From Rubinisphaera italica (GTDB taxonomy: Bacteria > Planctomycetota > Planctomycetia > Planctomycetales > Planctomycetaceae), in assembly GCF_007859715.1 (NCBI RefSeq), contig NZ_SJPG01000001.1:992001-1056000 (forward strand): a stretch of DNA of 64,000 nucleotides, written 5' to 3'. Numbering within the stretch: the first letter of the stretch is position 1; each line of letters starts with the position of its first letter. Made by a program: the position numbers and the translations under genes. The notes below the pieces were generated by a model. It saw only the letters and a list, made by a program, of their open reading frames with translations, did no database searches and had not been told where the DNA came from. Shown in pieces: positions 20,239-29,062 of this stretch.

Positions 20239-20283
20239 ACGCCGCCATCGCTCCCCCTCAAAGCGATGGCGGCGTTGTTTTTT
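20239..20283 (+). terminator. Very strong terminator just upstream of the ATP-grasp gene
   Basis: A perfect 14-bp GC-rich stem (ACGCCGCCATCGCT pairing with AGCGATGGCGGCGT) with a 9-nt loop is followed by TGTTTTTTTG. It lies 22 nt before the ATP-grasp ATG and 185 nt after the previous terminator, with no protein gene between. It therefore ends either read-through from the pilin gene or a separate short RNA, or works as an attenuator of the downstream gene. Confidence 0.85.
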
Positions 20284-20304
20284 GGGTAGAACATCGAAGC
20301 TGAT

Positions 20305-21321
20305 ATGCAAAGCATTTTGATTTCTGAATTTATCTGTAGTGGAGCACTCACAGGGATTTCACTTCCGGAATCACTGGCCCGGGAAGGTCTGGGTATGTTG
20401 CGGGCCGTTTGTGCTGATGCGGTCAACTCATCAAAATTCAAAGTGTATACGACGATTGATCATCGATTGAAATTGAATATTTCGGAAGTGCACTGTACAG
20501 AAGTTTTCTCTGAAGATGATGAGTGGCTGCAGTTTCAGAAACTGGCAAAACTTTGCGATCTTACTCTCGTGATCGCACCCGAGTTCAACAAGATTCTGCT
20601 GGATCGTGTGCAATGGTTGGTCGACAACAATTGTCGCCATTGTTTATCGGATCCACATTTTATTGAACGGACTTCGAATAAACTGGAATTTGCAAACTGG
20701 GCAGTTCCTGAAGACATTCCTACTCCACGCACGCTGAGGATTGATCTTCATGAGATCTCACTGAAGCATGAACATGCCATGGGTTTTCATTATCCATTGA
20801 TCATAAAACCTCAGTGGGGAGCGGGTGCGATGGCAACTGCACTGCTATTGAGTGATGAAGATTTCAGTCAGTTCCGTAATGAGAACCTTCAATCGGAATA
20901 TGGTCCATTTCTCATTCAACCGTATTACGAGGGAATTCCGCTTTCACTCTCGTGCATCAGGAATCCTGCCAATCAGTCAATCACCTGGACACCTCTTGGC
21001 CGGCAGGAGTTCAATGGTTTGAGATATCTGGGCGGGACGATTTCCTTCGCGTGTGAAGTTGAAAAATCAGCATTCGATATTTCGGAAAAGGTTGTCAGAC
21101 AGCACCCCGGCTTGAATGGTTGGATAGGCTTTGACTTCCTTTTCTGCCATGATCGAGATGAACCAATGGTTTTATTGGAAGTCAATCCCCGATTGACGAC
21201 GAGCTATCTGGGCTATCGACAATTGACGCAATCGAATCTGGCCGCAATCATGTTAGGATGTGAGAGCGATTCTCCCATTGAGTGGTCGAATCAGCCCATT
21301 CAATTTCGACTCGAATCCTGA
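20305..21321 (+). CDS. ATP-grasp enzyme, MfnD/Orf17-like
   Basis: A 338-residue ATP-grasp ligase. The N-terminus ('ILISEFICSGAL', 'SLAREGLGMLRAV', 'TTIDHRL') resembles ATP-grasp proteins of the tyramine-glutamate ligase (MfnD) group, which in methylotrophs and planctomycetes belong to C1-cofactor (methanofuran/tetrahydromethanopterin) synthesis. The core has 'YPLIIKPQWGAGA' (ATP-binding Lys and glycine-rich loop), 'PFLIQPYYEG', 'GFDFLF' and 'LLEVNPRLTTSYLG' (Mg-binding Glu-x-Asn). ATP-grasp enzymes join a carboxylate to an amine or thiol. No other cofactor gene is adjacent, so the pathway assignment is inference. No strong Shine-Dalgarno is seen; a powerful terminator hairpin ends 22 nt before the ATG. 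Confidence 0.72.
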   Translation: MQSILISEFICSGALTGISLPESLAREGLGMLRAVCADAVNSSKFKVYTTIDHRLKLNISEVHCTEVFSEDDEWLQFQKLAKLCDLTLVIAPEFNKILLDRVQWLVDNNCRHCLSDPHFIERTSNKLEFANWAVPEDIPTPRTLRIDLHEISLKHEHAMGFHYPLIIKPQWGAGAMATALLLSDEDFSQFRNENLQSEYGPFLIQPYYEGIPLSLSCIRNPANQSITWTPLGRQEFNGLRYLGGTISFACEVEKSAFDISEKVVRQHPGLNGWIGFDFLFCHDRDEPMVLLEVNPRLTTSYLGYRQLTQSNLAAIMLGCESDSPIEWSNQPIQFRLES

Positions 21322-21381
21322 GGCTGCAATTCAGGTGTTCGGAATTCCTGATAACCGATTAACCTTAAACTTTATTCATCG

Positions 21382-23520
21382 ATGTCTTATCAGGTACGTA
21401 GTGATCTTGAAATCTTTCGGCTCGAAGGTGAGCCTGTGCCATCCTGGGTGGTGCGGGATCCCCTTTCGGGCGCGTGCTACCGCTTTGGAGCCGAAGAACA
21501 TTTTCTGCTGGAATCTCTCCAGACCGAATCGACTCTCACAGAGATAATCACTCAATTTCGCAGGAAATTTTCCGGGCGAATGCTTTCTCGCGGAGAGCTT
21601 CTGGAAATTCTGGGAAGTTGGATTCGGCAGAATCTGGTGTTGACCGATCAGCCTGCTCCTGAGTCTCCGCAATCAAATGTCTTTGGCGTTCTTGCTCGCT
21701 CGAATCCTCTTGTGATTCGCTTTCGAGGCTGGAACCCTCAGAAATTTCTTGAGGCGACAGAATTCTGGGTTCGTCCTTTTTTCTCGTGGACATTTTTATT
21801 GGCCTCATCGCTACTTATATGCTGGGCCTTTCTAATTGCGATGCAATCCTTCGGTAAAATTGGAATGGAGCTGAGCGAACTTCCTTTACTCTTCGAGCCC
21901 AGGCATTGGCTATTGGCGATTGGAATACTGAGTCTGACTAAAGTTTTCCATGAGTTGGGTCATGCCTACAGTTGTCGGCGATTTGGTGGTTCGTGCACCG
22001 AAATGGGAGTCATGTTTCTGGCATTTATTCCTTGCCTGTATTGTAATGTGACCGATGCCTGGACCTTCCCCCGCCGCTCTCAGCGAATAGCCGTCAGTGC
22101 GGCCGGAATATTAGTTGATCTGTGGTTCGCCTCGGCTGCTTTTCTCCTCTGGTCGATTAGTCAACCAGGTTTGTTTCATTCTCTCTGCTTACTGGTTGCC
22201 ATCGCTGGATCTGTCAATTCGCTGCTGCTCAATGGCAATCCACTCATGAGATATGACGGTTATTTCTTACTGAGTGATCTAACTGGAATTGCGAATTTAC
22301 GAGCAGAAGCGATGCAGCAGTCGCGCAGAGTGTTGTGGCGATTTCTGTTCGGACCGGACATTTTACAACGTCCCCAACGATTTTCAGCGACTTTAGCCAG
22401 CTACGGCTTTGCGGCCAGTCTCTACTTATGGCTTGTGATTGGATTGATATTGATGGGCGTTTACCTGGCGTTGAAACCTTGGGGATTGCAATCGCTCAGT
22501 TTGATCTTGGCCGTTATGGTTGTTCCTGCCACTGTTTTATCGGGAGTAATGACATTGCAAAATCAGGCTCAGCGAGAGCGTAAACTGCGTCGTGGAAGTT
22601 TGGGACGTAAATTACTGGCCGGGGGATCTCTGGCGTTGATGTTTCTGTTTCTTCTCTGGTATCCCTTTCCTCGCTGGATTTCATCAACTGGCTGTGTCCG
22701 TCCAGTTCAAAGCCAAATCATTATTGCTCCCGAAACAGGAATATTGATCCGTACGATTGCTGAAAAACAATTGGTCCACTCTGGAGATGTTGTACTGAAA
22801 ATGTCGCAGCGAGATCTTGATCAGCGAATTGCAGTCCTGGAGACCAGTCAAAAGAAGCTGGACTCTCGTGAACAGGCGATACGACGGATGCAGACGCAAG
22901 TCTCTGATGCGTCGGCTGCACTCTCGCTGACGCAGGAATTGCAACTCGCCACGCAGGAGCAAATCAATCAGGCACTCTCGAAACAGGACGAATTTTCAAT
23001 TGCATCTCAACTCGAAGGGATTTGTTTGAGGGCTTCAGTAAATCCTATGCAGCAACCGTATCAATTTGATAATCCACTTGATTCCCGAAATCTGGGACTG
23101 GCAGTTACAGTCGGTCAACCTCTGGCAATGATTGCCGCTACCGAGAACTCCGAAATACTGGTCAGTATTCCAGAGTATTGGGCCAGAGAAATCCAGACGG
23201 GCCGGCAAGTTGCAGTGTATGTTCCTGAATTATGTGGCCATTATTTAACCGGTCGAATTACACAAATTGCCACGTCAGCTCAGAGAAGCCGGGACTCGGT
23301 ATCTGACTTTCCTGAATATGCTACGTTGAGTCAATTTCGAAAATCGGAACCGGGAGTCAATTCTCAATCGGAACTATTTGCTGTTGTCTCACTCGATCAG
23401 ACTCCTGATTTTCCACTGAATTATTTTCAGATTGCCCCCGTCAGAATCGAAGTCACATCCGCTTCGCTCGTCACCCGTATCTCCGACTTTCTCAACCGCA
23501 CGTTTACTGGTGTTTACTGA
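21382..23520 (+). CDS. M50-type zinc metalloprotease/HlyD-like membrane fusion protein
   Basis: A 712-residue membrane protein. Residues 1-100 resemble a PqqD/winged-helix-like domain ('SWVVRDPLSGACYRFGAEEH'). A multi-TM block follows (about 130-430) with the M50 zinc motif 'HELGH' at 190-194 and a second motif region 'GNPLMRYDGYFLLSD' that supplies the third ligand (Asp) in site-2-type proteases. From about 440 the chain has a HlyD/biotinyl-lipoyl half-motif ('IIIAPETGILIRTI'), a coiled-coil segment and a beta-barrel part. The 'putative peptide zinc metalloprotease' family it matches is common in planctomycetes and is usually next to a separate HlyD gene, which is absent here. It starts 60 nt after the ATP-grasp gene. 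Confidence 0.85.
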   Translation: MSYQVRSDLEIFRLEGEPVPSWVVRDPLSGACYRFGAEEHFLLESLQTESTLTEIITQFRRKFSGRMLSRGELLEILGSWIRQNLVLTDQPAPESPQSNVFGVLARSNPLVIRFRGWNPQKFLEATEFWVRPFFSWTFLLASSLLICWAFLIAMQSFGKIGMELSELPLLFEPRHWLLAIGILSLTKVFHELGHAYSCRRFGGSCTEMGVMFLAFIPCLYCNVTDAWTFPRRSQRIAVSAAGILVDLWFASAAFLLWSISQPGLFHSLCLLVAIAGSVNSLLLNGNPLMRYDGYFLLSDLTGIANLRAEAMQQSRRVLWRFLFGPDILQRPQRFSATLASYGFAASLYLWLVIGLILMGVYLALKPWGLQSLSLILAVMVVPATVLSGVMTLQNQAQRERKLRRGSLGRKLLAGGSLALMFLFLLWYPFPRWISSTGCVRPVQSQIIIAPETGILIRTIAEKQLVHSGDVVLKMSQRDLDQRIAVLETSQKKLDSREQAIRRMQTQVSDASAALSLTQELQLATQEQINQALSKQDEFSIASQLEGICLRASVNPMQQPYQFDNPLDSRNLGLAVTVGQPLAMIAATENSEILVSIPEYWAREIQTGRQVAVYVPELCGHYLTGRITQIATSAQRSRDSVSDFPEYATLSQFRKSEPGVNSQSELFAVVSLDQTPDFPLNYFQIAPVRIEVTSASLVTRISDFLNRTFTGVY

Positions 23521-23633
23521 ACATTTGGCTGAGTCTATTACAATTCTCAGTTCTTCAATACTTCCCGGGGAAACTTTCCTGAGAATTCACTGCAGGCTTT
23601 TCTTTCAGGTTTTGATGAGTATTATCGCCGGTT

Positions 23634-25226
23634 ATGAAATTACGTCTGACAAATGTGGAATTGCCGGTTCTGGAAGGCGAAGAGGCTCTGCCAGAGCAGA
23701 TTTGCGCTCGCTTGAATATTCCGGATTCGGATTTGGGACCCTGGCGGATTCTTCGGAAAAGTCTGGATGCACGGAATCGTTACAGCCTGCAGTTTGTGTA
23801 TTCGGTTGCCGTTGAACTCAAGAGTGATCAGGTTCCCGAAAAACTGATTCAGCTGCCGGGGGTTGCAGCTTTTGAGCCGAAGGATTTCGATGATCCTCCA
23901 CCCGGGAATCAGTCACTGGAGAATCGTCCAGTTGTTGTCGGTTCGGGACCGGCTGGCCTGCTGGCGGCTTATTATCTGGCGAAACGTGGCTATCGTCCGT
24001 TGGTTGTCGAACGTGGACAGCCTGTCAAAGAACGTGTGCCTGCCATTCGGGATTTTGATCGTGGTGGAAAATTTCAGGAGCAGAATAATTATCTCTTCGG
24101 AGAAGGAGGAGCAGGCTGTTTCAGTGATGGTAAGTTGACCTGCAGAATGACGGGGGCTGATGTCGACTGGGTTCTGGAATCCTTTGTCGATTGCGGGGGG
24201 CGGGATTCAATTCTCTACGAACAGCGACCCCATTTGGGGAGCAATAAATTACCGATGATCTGTCGGAATTTTCGCCGCAAGATTGAAGCTGCGGGGGGAG
24301 AGTATCTGTTTGATTGTTGCGTCGAGGGTTTGATTGTTCGTGATGGGCAAATCGTCGGGCTGCAAACTTCTTCCGGAGAAATCGCGACGCATCATGTCAT
24401 TCTTGGCATCGGGCATAGTGCACGTGATACTTACGAGATGCTGCATGAACTTGGTGTGCCGATGATTCAGAAGCCGTTCCAGTTGGGGCTGAGAATCGAA
24501 CAATCTCAGGAGCAGATTAATGCCCACAAATATGGTCATTCCGAATACGAACAGATTTTGGGAGCAGCGGACTACACGATCGTGGCAAAAGGGCAGAGGG
24601 ATCTGTATTCCTTCTGTATGTGTGCAGGGGGATTTGTCATCCCATCCGTCTCTGAACCGGGCATGTTCTGCACGAATGGGATGAGTCGTTCCCGCCACGA
24701 TACGCCGTATGCGAACAGCGGATTGATGGTGACACTCGAACCTCATGAATTTGGCAGTCCTCATCCGCTGGCAGGGATGGAATTGCAGCGTAAGTTTGAA
24801 CGAATCGCTTATGAATTGGGGCGAGCCGATTACCTATGTCCGATTCAATCGGCTGAAAGTTTTCTGAATCCTGGTTCGTCTTCAACATCACTTCCCTCTT
24901 CTTATGAACGCGGCGTTGTGCTGGCGGATTTACATGCGGTGTTGCCGGATGCAGTATCGAAGGCGATTGAGATCGGTTTACCACTGATGGATCAGAAATG
25001 GCGGGGTGATTTTTTGAAGAACGCGACTCTGGTTGGACCAGAAATGCGGGGGAGTGCACCAGTGCGTATCGATCGTGACTTAAAATCGCGGCAAACTCAA
25101 GGATTTCAAGGCCTGTATCCTGTCGGAGAGGGAGCCGGCTACGCCGGGGGAATCATTACCGCAGCAGTGGATGGGTTACGGTCTGCGCGGGAAATCGTTC
25201 GTGAATTTGCTGCAATCGGCCATTAG
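23634..25226 (+). CDS. FAD-dependent dehydrogenase (COG2509-like)
   Basis: A 530-residue flavoprotein. An N-terminal ~90-residue domain ('MKLRLTNVELPV', 'RILRKSLDARN') precedes the FAD-binding Rossmann motif 'VVGSGPAGLLAAYYLAKRG' at about 101. 'NNYLFGEGGAGCFSDGKL' and 'YPVGEGAGYAGGI' are hallmark blocks of the uncharacterised FAD-dependent dehydrogenase group related to geranylgeranyl reductase/HI0933-like proteins. The physiological substrate is unknown. It starts 113 nt after the M50 gene; the kinase gene follows 98 nt downstream. Cytoplasmic, no signal peptide. Confidence 0.88.
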   Translation: MKLRLTNVELPVLEGEEALPEQICARLNIPDSDLGPWRILRKSLDARNRYSLQFVYSVAVELKSDQVPEKLIQLPGVAAFEPKDFDDPPPGNQSLENRPVVVGSGPAGLLAAYYLAKRGYRPLVVERGQPVKERVPAIRDFDRGGKFQEQNNYLFGEGGAGCFSDGKLTCRMTGADVDWVLESFVDCGGRDSILYEQRPHLGSNKLPMICRNFRRKIEAAGGEYLFDCCVEGLIVRDGQIVGLQTSSGEIATHHVILGIGHSARDTYEMLHELGVPMIQKPFQLGLRIEQSQEQINAHKYGHSEYEQILGAADYTIVAKGQRDLYSFCMCAGGFVIPSVSEPGMFCTNGMSRSRHDTPYANSGLMVTLEPHEFGSPHPLAGMELQRKFERIAYELGRADYLCPIQSAESFLNPGSSSTSLPSSYERGVVLADLHAVLPDAVSKAIEIGLPLMDQKWRGDFLKNATLVGPEMRGSAPVRIDRDLKSRQTQGFQGLYPVGEGAGYAGGIITAAVDGLRSAREIVREFAAIGH

Positions 25227-25324
25227 GATCAAAATCACGACTTGTTCTTGATGGTTTCAAGTGCAAAAATATATTGGGTGAACGCGAACGTATACAGAGA
25301 ACTCAGCAGACTGTCACGAAAATC

Positions 25325-26641
25325 ATGTCTAAATCCAGTTTATGGGTCTGGCCGTTTGAACTGATTGAAAAAATCGGTGAAGGCGGAATGGGTGTTGTCT
25401 ATCGGGCAAGGTACGTCAAAGACGACCGCATGTTTGCAGTCAAACTGATTCCCGAAGAAATTACAAATCCGACTCTTCTGGCTCGATTTGAACGTGAAAT
25501 TCAAGTCCTCAAAAAATTGCGCCATCCGAATATTGTCCGCGCTTTCGGAGGTGTCTGCGAGGATAAACAACGCTTTTACGCAATGGAACTTGTCGAAGGC
25601 GGAACTCTCTGGGACAAAATTCAGAAAGCTGGCTATCTCGACTGGCAGAAAATTACCGATTATGGCCAGCAGATGTGTGCAGCTCTGGCATATGCCCACA
25701 ACCAGAAAATAGTTCATCGGGATATCAAGCCAAATAATTTTCTGATCACTAAAGCCGGACAGATTAAGCTGAGTGATTTCGGTCTGGTTAGCGTGATGTC
25801 AGAAGCCAAATTAACGGCTGATGGGCGGACCATGGGCACTGTCCAGTATATGTCTCCCGAGCAGATTCGTGGAAAACCTCCGCTGACTCAAGCAAGTGAC
25901 TTATATTCCCTTGGCTGTGTCTTTTATGAAATGCTCACAGGACAGCCACCATTTACTGGCGAGAGTCCTGGTCAGATTCTTCATGCCCATTTGACCGAGC
26001 CGGTTCAGCCGATTTCAAAAGTCAATCGGGAATGTCCGGCTTCTCTGGAGCGATTGGTGCTTCAGCTTCTGGAAAAAGATATTCAACATCGTCCCGGCTC
26101 TGCCATGGAAGTGGCAGAGGAGCTTTCACGAATTCGAATTTCCCCCCAACTCGTCGATACTAAGTTATCATCTGGGTCAGGAACGAAAGTCGCAGCGAAG
26201 CTGGATAATTTTGAAGCCAGTAAAGAATTGAAGTCGACTTACCGGATCTTCGAACAATCACTGAAGGTTTTTTGGATCGCTCTGTGTGCCTCGATTATAC
26301 TCTTGGCTGCTGTCTGGGCGGTCTCTTTGTTTCAGTCTGATCCGGGAACGGATCTGTGGATTGAAGCTTTGCAATCTGCACCGAACGAAGATGTTCAAAT
26401 CGCAGCGGCTCATTCCCTGGCGCGATTATCTGAAGGCGACAGTAGCCTGCTGGACTATCTGATTGAAACCGCTGAGAACGAAAACGCAACTCCGGCATCT
26501 CGAGCAGCCTCACTGGAAGCATTGTCCACTCAACCGAAGCAGACTAATCAGTATCGTTCAAGAATCAATAAACTCGCTAAATCCGATCCCAACCAAAATA
26601 TTCGATTGGCTGCGATTGAATGCCTCAAAGTGCTTGAGTGA
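25325..26641 (+). CDS. Serine/threonine protein kinase with TM helix and HEAT-like tail
   Basis: The frame opens at TTG 25274, but ATG 25325 (438 residues) places the kinase domain right at the N-terminus and is preferred; neither has a clear Shine-Dalgarno. Hanks-type motifs are complete: 'GEGGMGVVY' (P-loop), 'FAVKLI' (Lys), 'HRDIKPNNFLI' (catalytic loop, about 131), 'SDFGLV' and 'GTVQYMSPEQ'. A TM helix at about 314-336 ('FWIALCASIILLAAVWAV') is followed by about 100 extracytoplasmic residues with two or three HEAT-like helical repeats ('DVQIAAAHSLARLSE', 'ASRAASLEALS', 'NIRLAAIECLKVLE'). So it is a membrane receptor-type kinase with an external protein-binding domain. Target unknown. Confidence 0.92.
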   Translation: MSKSSLWVWPFELIEKIGEGGMGVVYRARYVKDDRMFAVKLIPEEITNPTLLARFEREIQVLKKLRHPNIVRAFGGVCEDKQRFYAMELVEGGTLWDKIQKAGYLDWQKITDYGQQMCAALAYAHNQKIVHRDIKPNNFLITKAGQIKLSDFGLVSVMSEAKLTADGRTMGTVQYMSPEQIRGKPPLTQASDLYSLGCVFYEMLTGQPPFTGESPGQILHAHLTEPVQPISKVNRECPASLERLVLQLLEKDIQHRPGSAMEVAEELSRIRISPQLVDTKLSSGSGTKVAAKLDNFEASKELKSTYRIFEQSLKVFWIALCASIILLAAVWAVSLFQSDPGTDLWIEALQSAPNEDVQIAAAHSLARLSEGDSSLLDYLIETAENENATPASRAASLEALSTQPKQTNQYRSRINKLAKSDPNQNIRLAAIECLKVLE

Positions 26642-26703
26642 GTTGAGTCAGCACGATGAGCCTGGATGAACCTTACAATTTTAAATCCTCAGGATGATAC
26701 GTT

Positions 26704-27420
26704 TTGAATTTTTTCGCTCACGGAATTGCGTTTCTCGATAATCCTTATTTTGTTGCAGGGACCGCAACTCCAGATTGGCTCAGCGTGGCAGATCGTCCCG
26801 TCCGTATTCGGGCACGGTTGATCGATCGTTATAACGAAGATCAAAATCGCGCATCCCCAATTGCCATTGCGACCACGGAAGAAACTTCGTTTATCAGCGG
26901 AGCCCGGCAGCACCTGATGGACGATGACTGGTTTCATAATCAGCGGGCGTTTCTTGAAATCAGTATGCAATTGGGAAAAATGTTTCGGGAAGCCCTGGGG
27001 CCGGATGATAATTTTCGGGCAGGCTTTTTAGGACATATCGTGACCGAAATGCTGCTCGATCGCGTACTGATCGAGCAGCGTCCTCAACTTCTGGATCGCT
27101 ATTACGAATCGCTGGCGGAACTGGATTACGATTTTGTTCAGGAAACGGTCTGCAAAATTGCCACGCGCCCGACCGATCGTCTCTCCGCTTTGCTGCCGCG
27201 ATTTGTCCAGGAGGGGTTTCTGTATGACTATCTCAATGAAAAGAAACTTCTGTTTCGCTTGAATCAAGTGATGAGACGCGTCAAACTTCCTATGTTATCT
27301 GACGATTTCGAGAATGTGCTCGCTCGGTCCTATCGCATCGTTGAACAACGACATCGCGAAATGCTGCCAGTGCACGTCCTCGGTACACTCGATACCAATT
27401 CTCCTGGTGAGTCTGTCTGA
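26704..27420 (+). CDS. Conserved protein, AcpH-like N-terminus
   Basis: A 238-residue protein starting at TTG (AGGA about 10 nt upstream); no in-frame ATG allows the conserved opening 'MNFFAH'. That opening and an internal 'AGFLGHIVTEMLLDRVL' are reminiscent of acyl-carrier-protein phosphodiesterase (AcpH, an HD-fold metal-dependent hydrolase), where His and Asp in similar contexts bind metal. Similarity is limited, so hydrolase function is only suggested. The rest is helical and charged. No signal peptide. It starts 62 nt after the kinase gene. Confidence 0.55.
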   Translation: MNFFAHGIAFLDNPYFVAGTATPDWLSVADRPVRIRARLIDRYNEDQNRASPIAIATTEETSFISGARQHLMDDDWFHNQRAFLEISMQLGKMFREALGPDDNFRAGFLGHIVTEMLLDRVLIEQRPQLLDRYYESLAELDYDFVQETVCKIATRPTDRLSALLPRFVQEGFLYDYLNEKKLLFRLNQVMRRVKLPMLSDDFENVLARSYRIVEQRHREMLPVHVLGTLDTNSPGESV

Positions 27421-27509
27421 CTTAGATTGCATCTTCTTTGTGAAGTTGGTCTCAGGGGATTCTCATTTGATTCCACGCAATTATTCAATCTAACGCTGAG
27501 GACGACACC

Positions 27510-28355
27510 ATGAAATATGGCATGAATCTACTCCTGTGGACTGCCGGAGTGACCGAAGACCATTTCTCTCTGCTCGATGATATCAAGAGCTGGGGCTACG
27601 ATGGCGTTGAACTGCCGATGTTCGATTTCGATCTGGGCATGAACCAGAAAATTGGTGAGAAGCTGAAATCAACAGGACTGGGAGCGACGGCGGTTACAGT
27701 TTGCACGCCCGAAGAAAATCCGATCTCACCCGATGCTGCGATTCGTCAGGCTGGACTGGAAAGACTCAAACGGGCGATTGATGCCTGTCAGGCTGCTGGT
27801 GCAGAAAAACTTTGCGGGCCGATTCACTCTGCTCTGGGAGAATTTACCGGTTCTGGACGAACGGAAGACGAATGGAAATGGGCTCAGGAAATTCTAACTC
27901 AAGCAGCAGATCATGCGAAACAGGCTGACGTGACTCTGGTCTGCGAGTACCTGAACCGATTTGAATGTTACTTCCTGAACTGTGCAGAAGATTGCTCGCG
28001 CTTCACACGTGAAGTCAATCATCCGAATCTCAAAATGATGTACGACACCTTCCATGCAAACATCGAAGAAAAATCAATCACTGGTGCTGTCGAAGCCTGT
28101 CAGGACCAAATGGTCCATGTGCACATTTCCGAGAATGATCGTTCCACTCCCGGAGAAGGGGGCGTGAACTGGGACGAATCATTCGCGGCTTTGAAGAAGG
28201 TCAATTACGACGGCTGGTTCGTCATCGAAGCCTTCGGCCTGGCTTTGCCGGAACTGGCAGCCGCGACTCGCATCTGGCGTCGCATGTATCCCAGCGAAGA
28301 ACATCTGGCCAAAGAAGGCCTCGCCTTCATGAAGAGCCGCTGGGAAAATAGCTAA
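27510..28355 (+). CDS. Sugar phosphate isomerase/epimerase, D-tagatose 3-epimerase-like
   Basis: A 281-residue TIM barrel of the AP-endonuclease-2 superfamily. The metal and catalytic residues of the D-tagatose/D-psicose 3-epimerase group are visible: Glu146 in 'CEYLNRFE', Asp179 in 'MYDTFHANIEE', His205 in 'HVHISENDRSTPG' and Glu240 in 'IEAFG'. These enzymes epimerise ketohexoses at C3 through a metal-bound enediolate. GAGGA lies 8 nt before the ATG. No sugar transporter or kinase is adjacent, so the natural substrate is unknown. A palindromic repeat follows 14 nt after the stop. Confidence 0.88.
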   Translation: MKYGMNLLLWTAGVTEDHFSLLDDIKSWGYDGVELPMFDFDLGMNQKIGEKLKSTGLGATAVTVCTPEENPISPDAAIRQAGLERLKRAIDACQAAGAEKLCGPIHSALGEFTGSGRTEDEWKWAQEILTQAADHAKQADVTLVCEYLNRFECYFLNCAEDCSRFTREVNHPNLKMMYDTFHANIEEKSITGAVEACQDQMVHVHISENDRSTPGEGGVNWDESFAALKKVNYDGWFVIEAFGLALPELAAATRIWRRMYPSEEHLAKEGLAFMKSRWENS

Positions 28356-28368
28356 AGACGAGACAGAT

Positions 28369-28407
28369 GTAGGTTGGGTTACTACGCGTTCTGCTAACCC
28401 AACCTAC
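28369..28407. repeat. Palindromic repeat GTAGGTTGGGTTA family
   Basis: GTAGGTTGGGTTA and its exact inverse TAACCCAACCTAC enclose a 13-nt loop. It fills the 56-bp gap between the convergent epimerase and lipoprotein genes. A related, longer arrangement lies at 39812-39913. The same type of repeat is scattered in many bacterial genomes. Confidence 0.75.
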
Positions 28408-28411
28408 TGAC

Positions 28412-29062
28412 TTATTGTGTCTTTTTCTGAGATGTCGATTTCCAACCCGAGGAAGACCAATCGAATTCCGGCTTCGATTCCCGCCAGGTCACGATCTTGG
28501 GAGATGCTGTTTTCGCTTCAGTCTCCGTATTGAACAGAAACTCTGGGGCAGTCTCAGAATTTTCAGTCGTCGCAATCACTTCAGCGGAGACTGGGATAAT
28601 GTCCGCGACTGGGAATTTATTTTCAGTTTCAGGACTCTTTTGAGCAACAGGTGTTTTTGCTGTCAGTGTGAAGGGTGCAGAAGCGTCTTCCCCAACAATT
28701 CGTGCAGGAGTCATTGCAGTTGCGAGTTCGACCGATCTTTTTTGTTCTGGTAAATTTACATCCGCAGTCATCAAGGCTGGTTTGGATGTGAGTGCCAAAA
28801 TTCGTTGATCCGCAAGTTTAGCATCTTCTGAATAAGGATATGCTTTTTTCAGGTCTTCGTAGGCGAGCCGAGCGCGGTCTTTTTCCCCTTGCTTCTCAAG
28901 GCCTTCTGCCTTAAGCAGCATTTGTTTCATGGATGGAGTCGCTGTAATTTCGGTCGAGCGCGAGGACGACACGAATGAATGAGAATTTGTGGTCGCACAA
29001 CCCATCGCCAGTGGTAACAGGAACATGCCTGACAGGAATGAGATTTTTAGCGGATTGGGCAT
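28412..29062 (-). CDS. Lipoprotein with TPR-like segment
   Basis: A 216-residue protein with a lipoprotein signal peptide: 'KISFLSGMFLLPLAMGC' with the lipobox Leu-Ala-Met-Gly-Cys at about 18-22. A short helical TPR-like segment follows ('MLLKAEGLEKQGEKDRARLA', 'KKAYPYSEDAKLADQRI', about 47-90). The remaining 120 residues are low-complexity Thr/Ala/Glu/Pro-rich and probably disordered. It is likely envelope-anchored, of unknown function. It is convergent with the epimerase gene. Confidence 0.75.
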   Translation of the reverse strand: MPNPLKISFLSGMFLLPLAMGCATTNSHSFVSSSRSTEITATPSMKQMLLKAEGLEKQGEKDRARLAYEDLKKAYPYSEDAKLADQRILALTSKPALMTADVNLPEQKRSVELATAMTPARIVGEDASAPFTLTAKTPVAQKSPETENKFPVADIIPVSAEVIATTENSETAPEFLFNTETEAKTASPKIVTWRESKPEFDWSSSGWKSTSQKKTQ

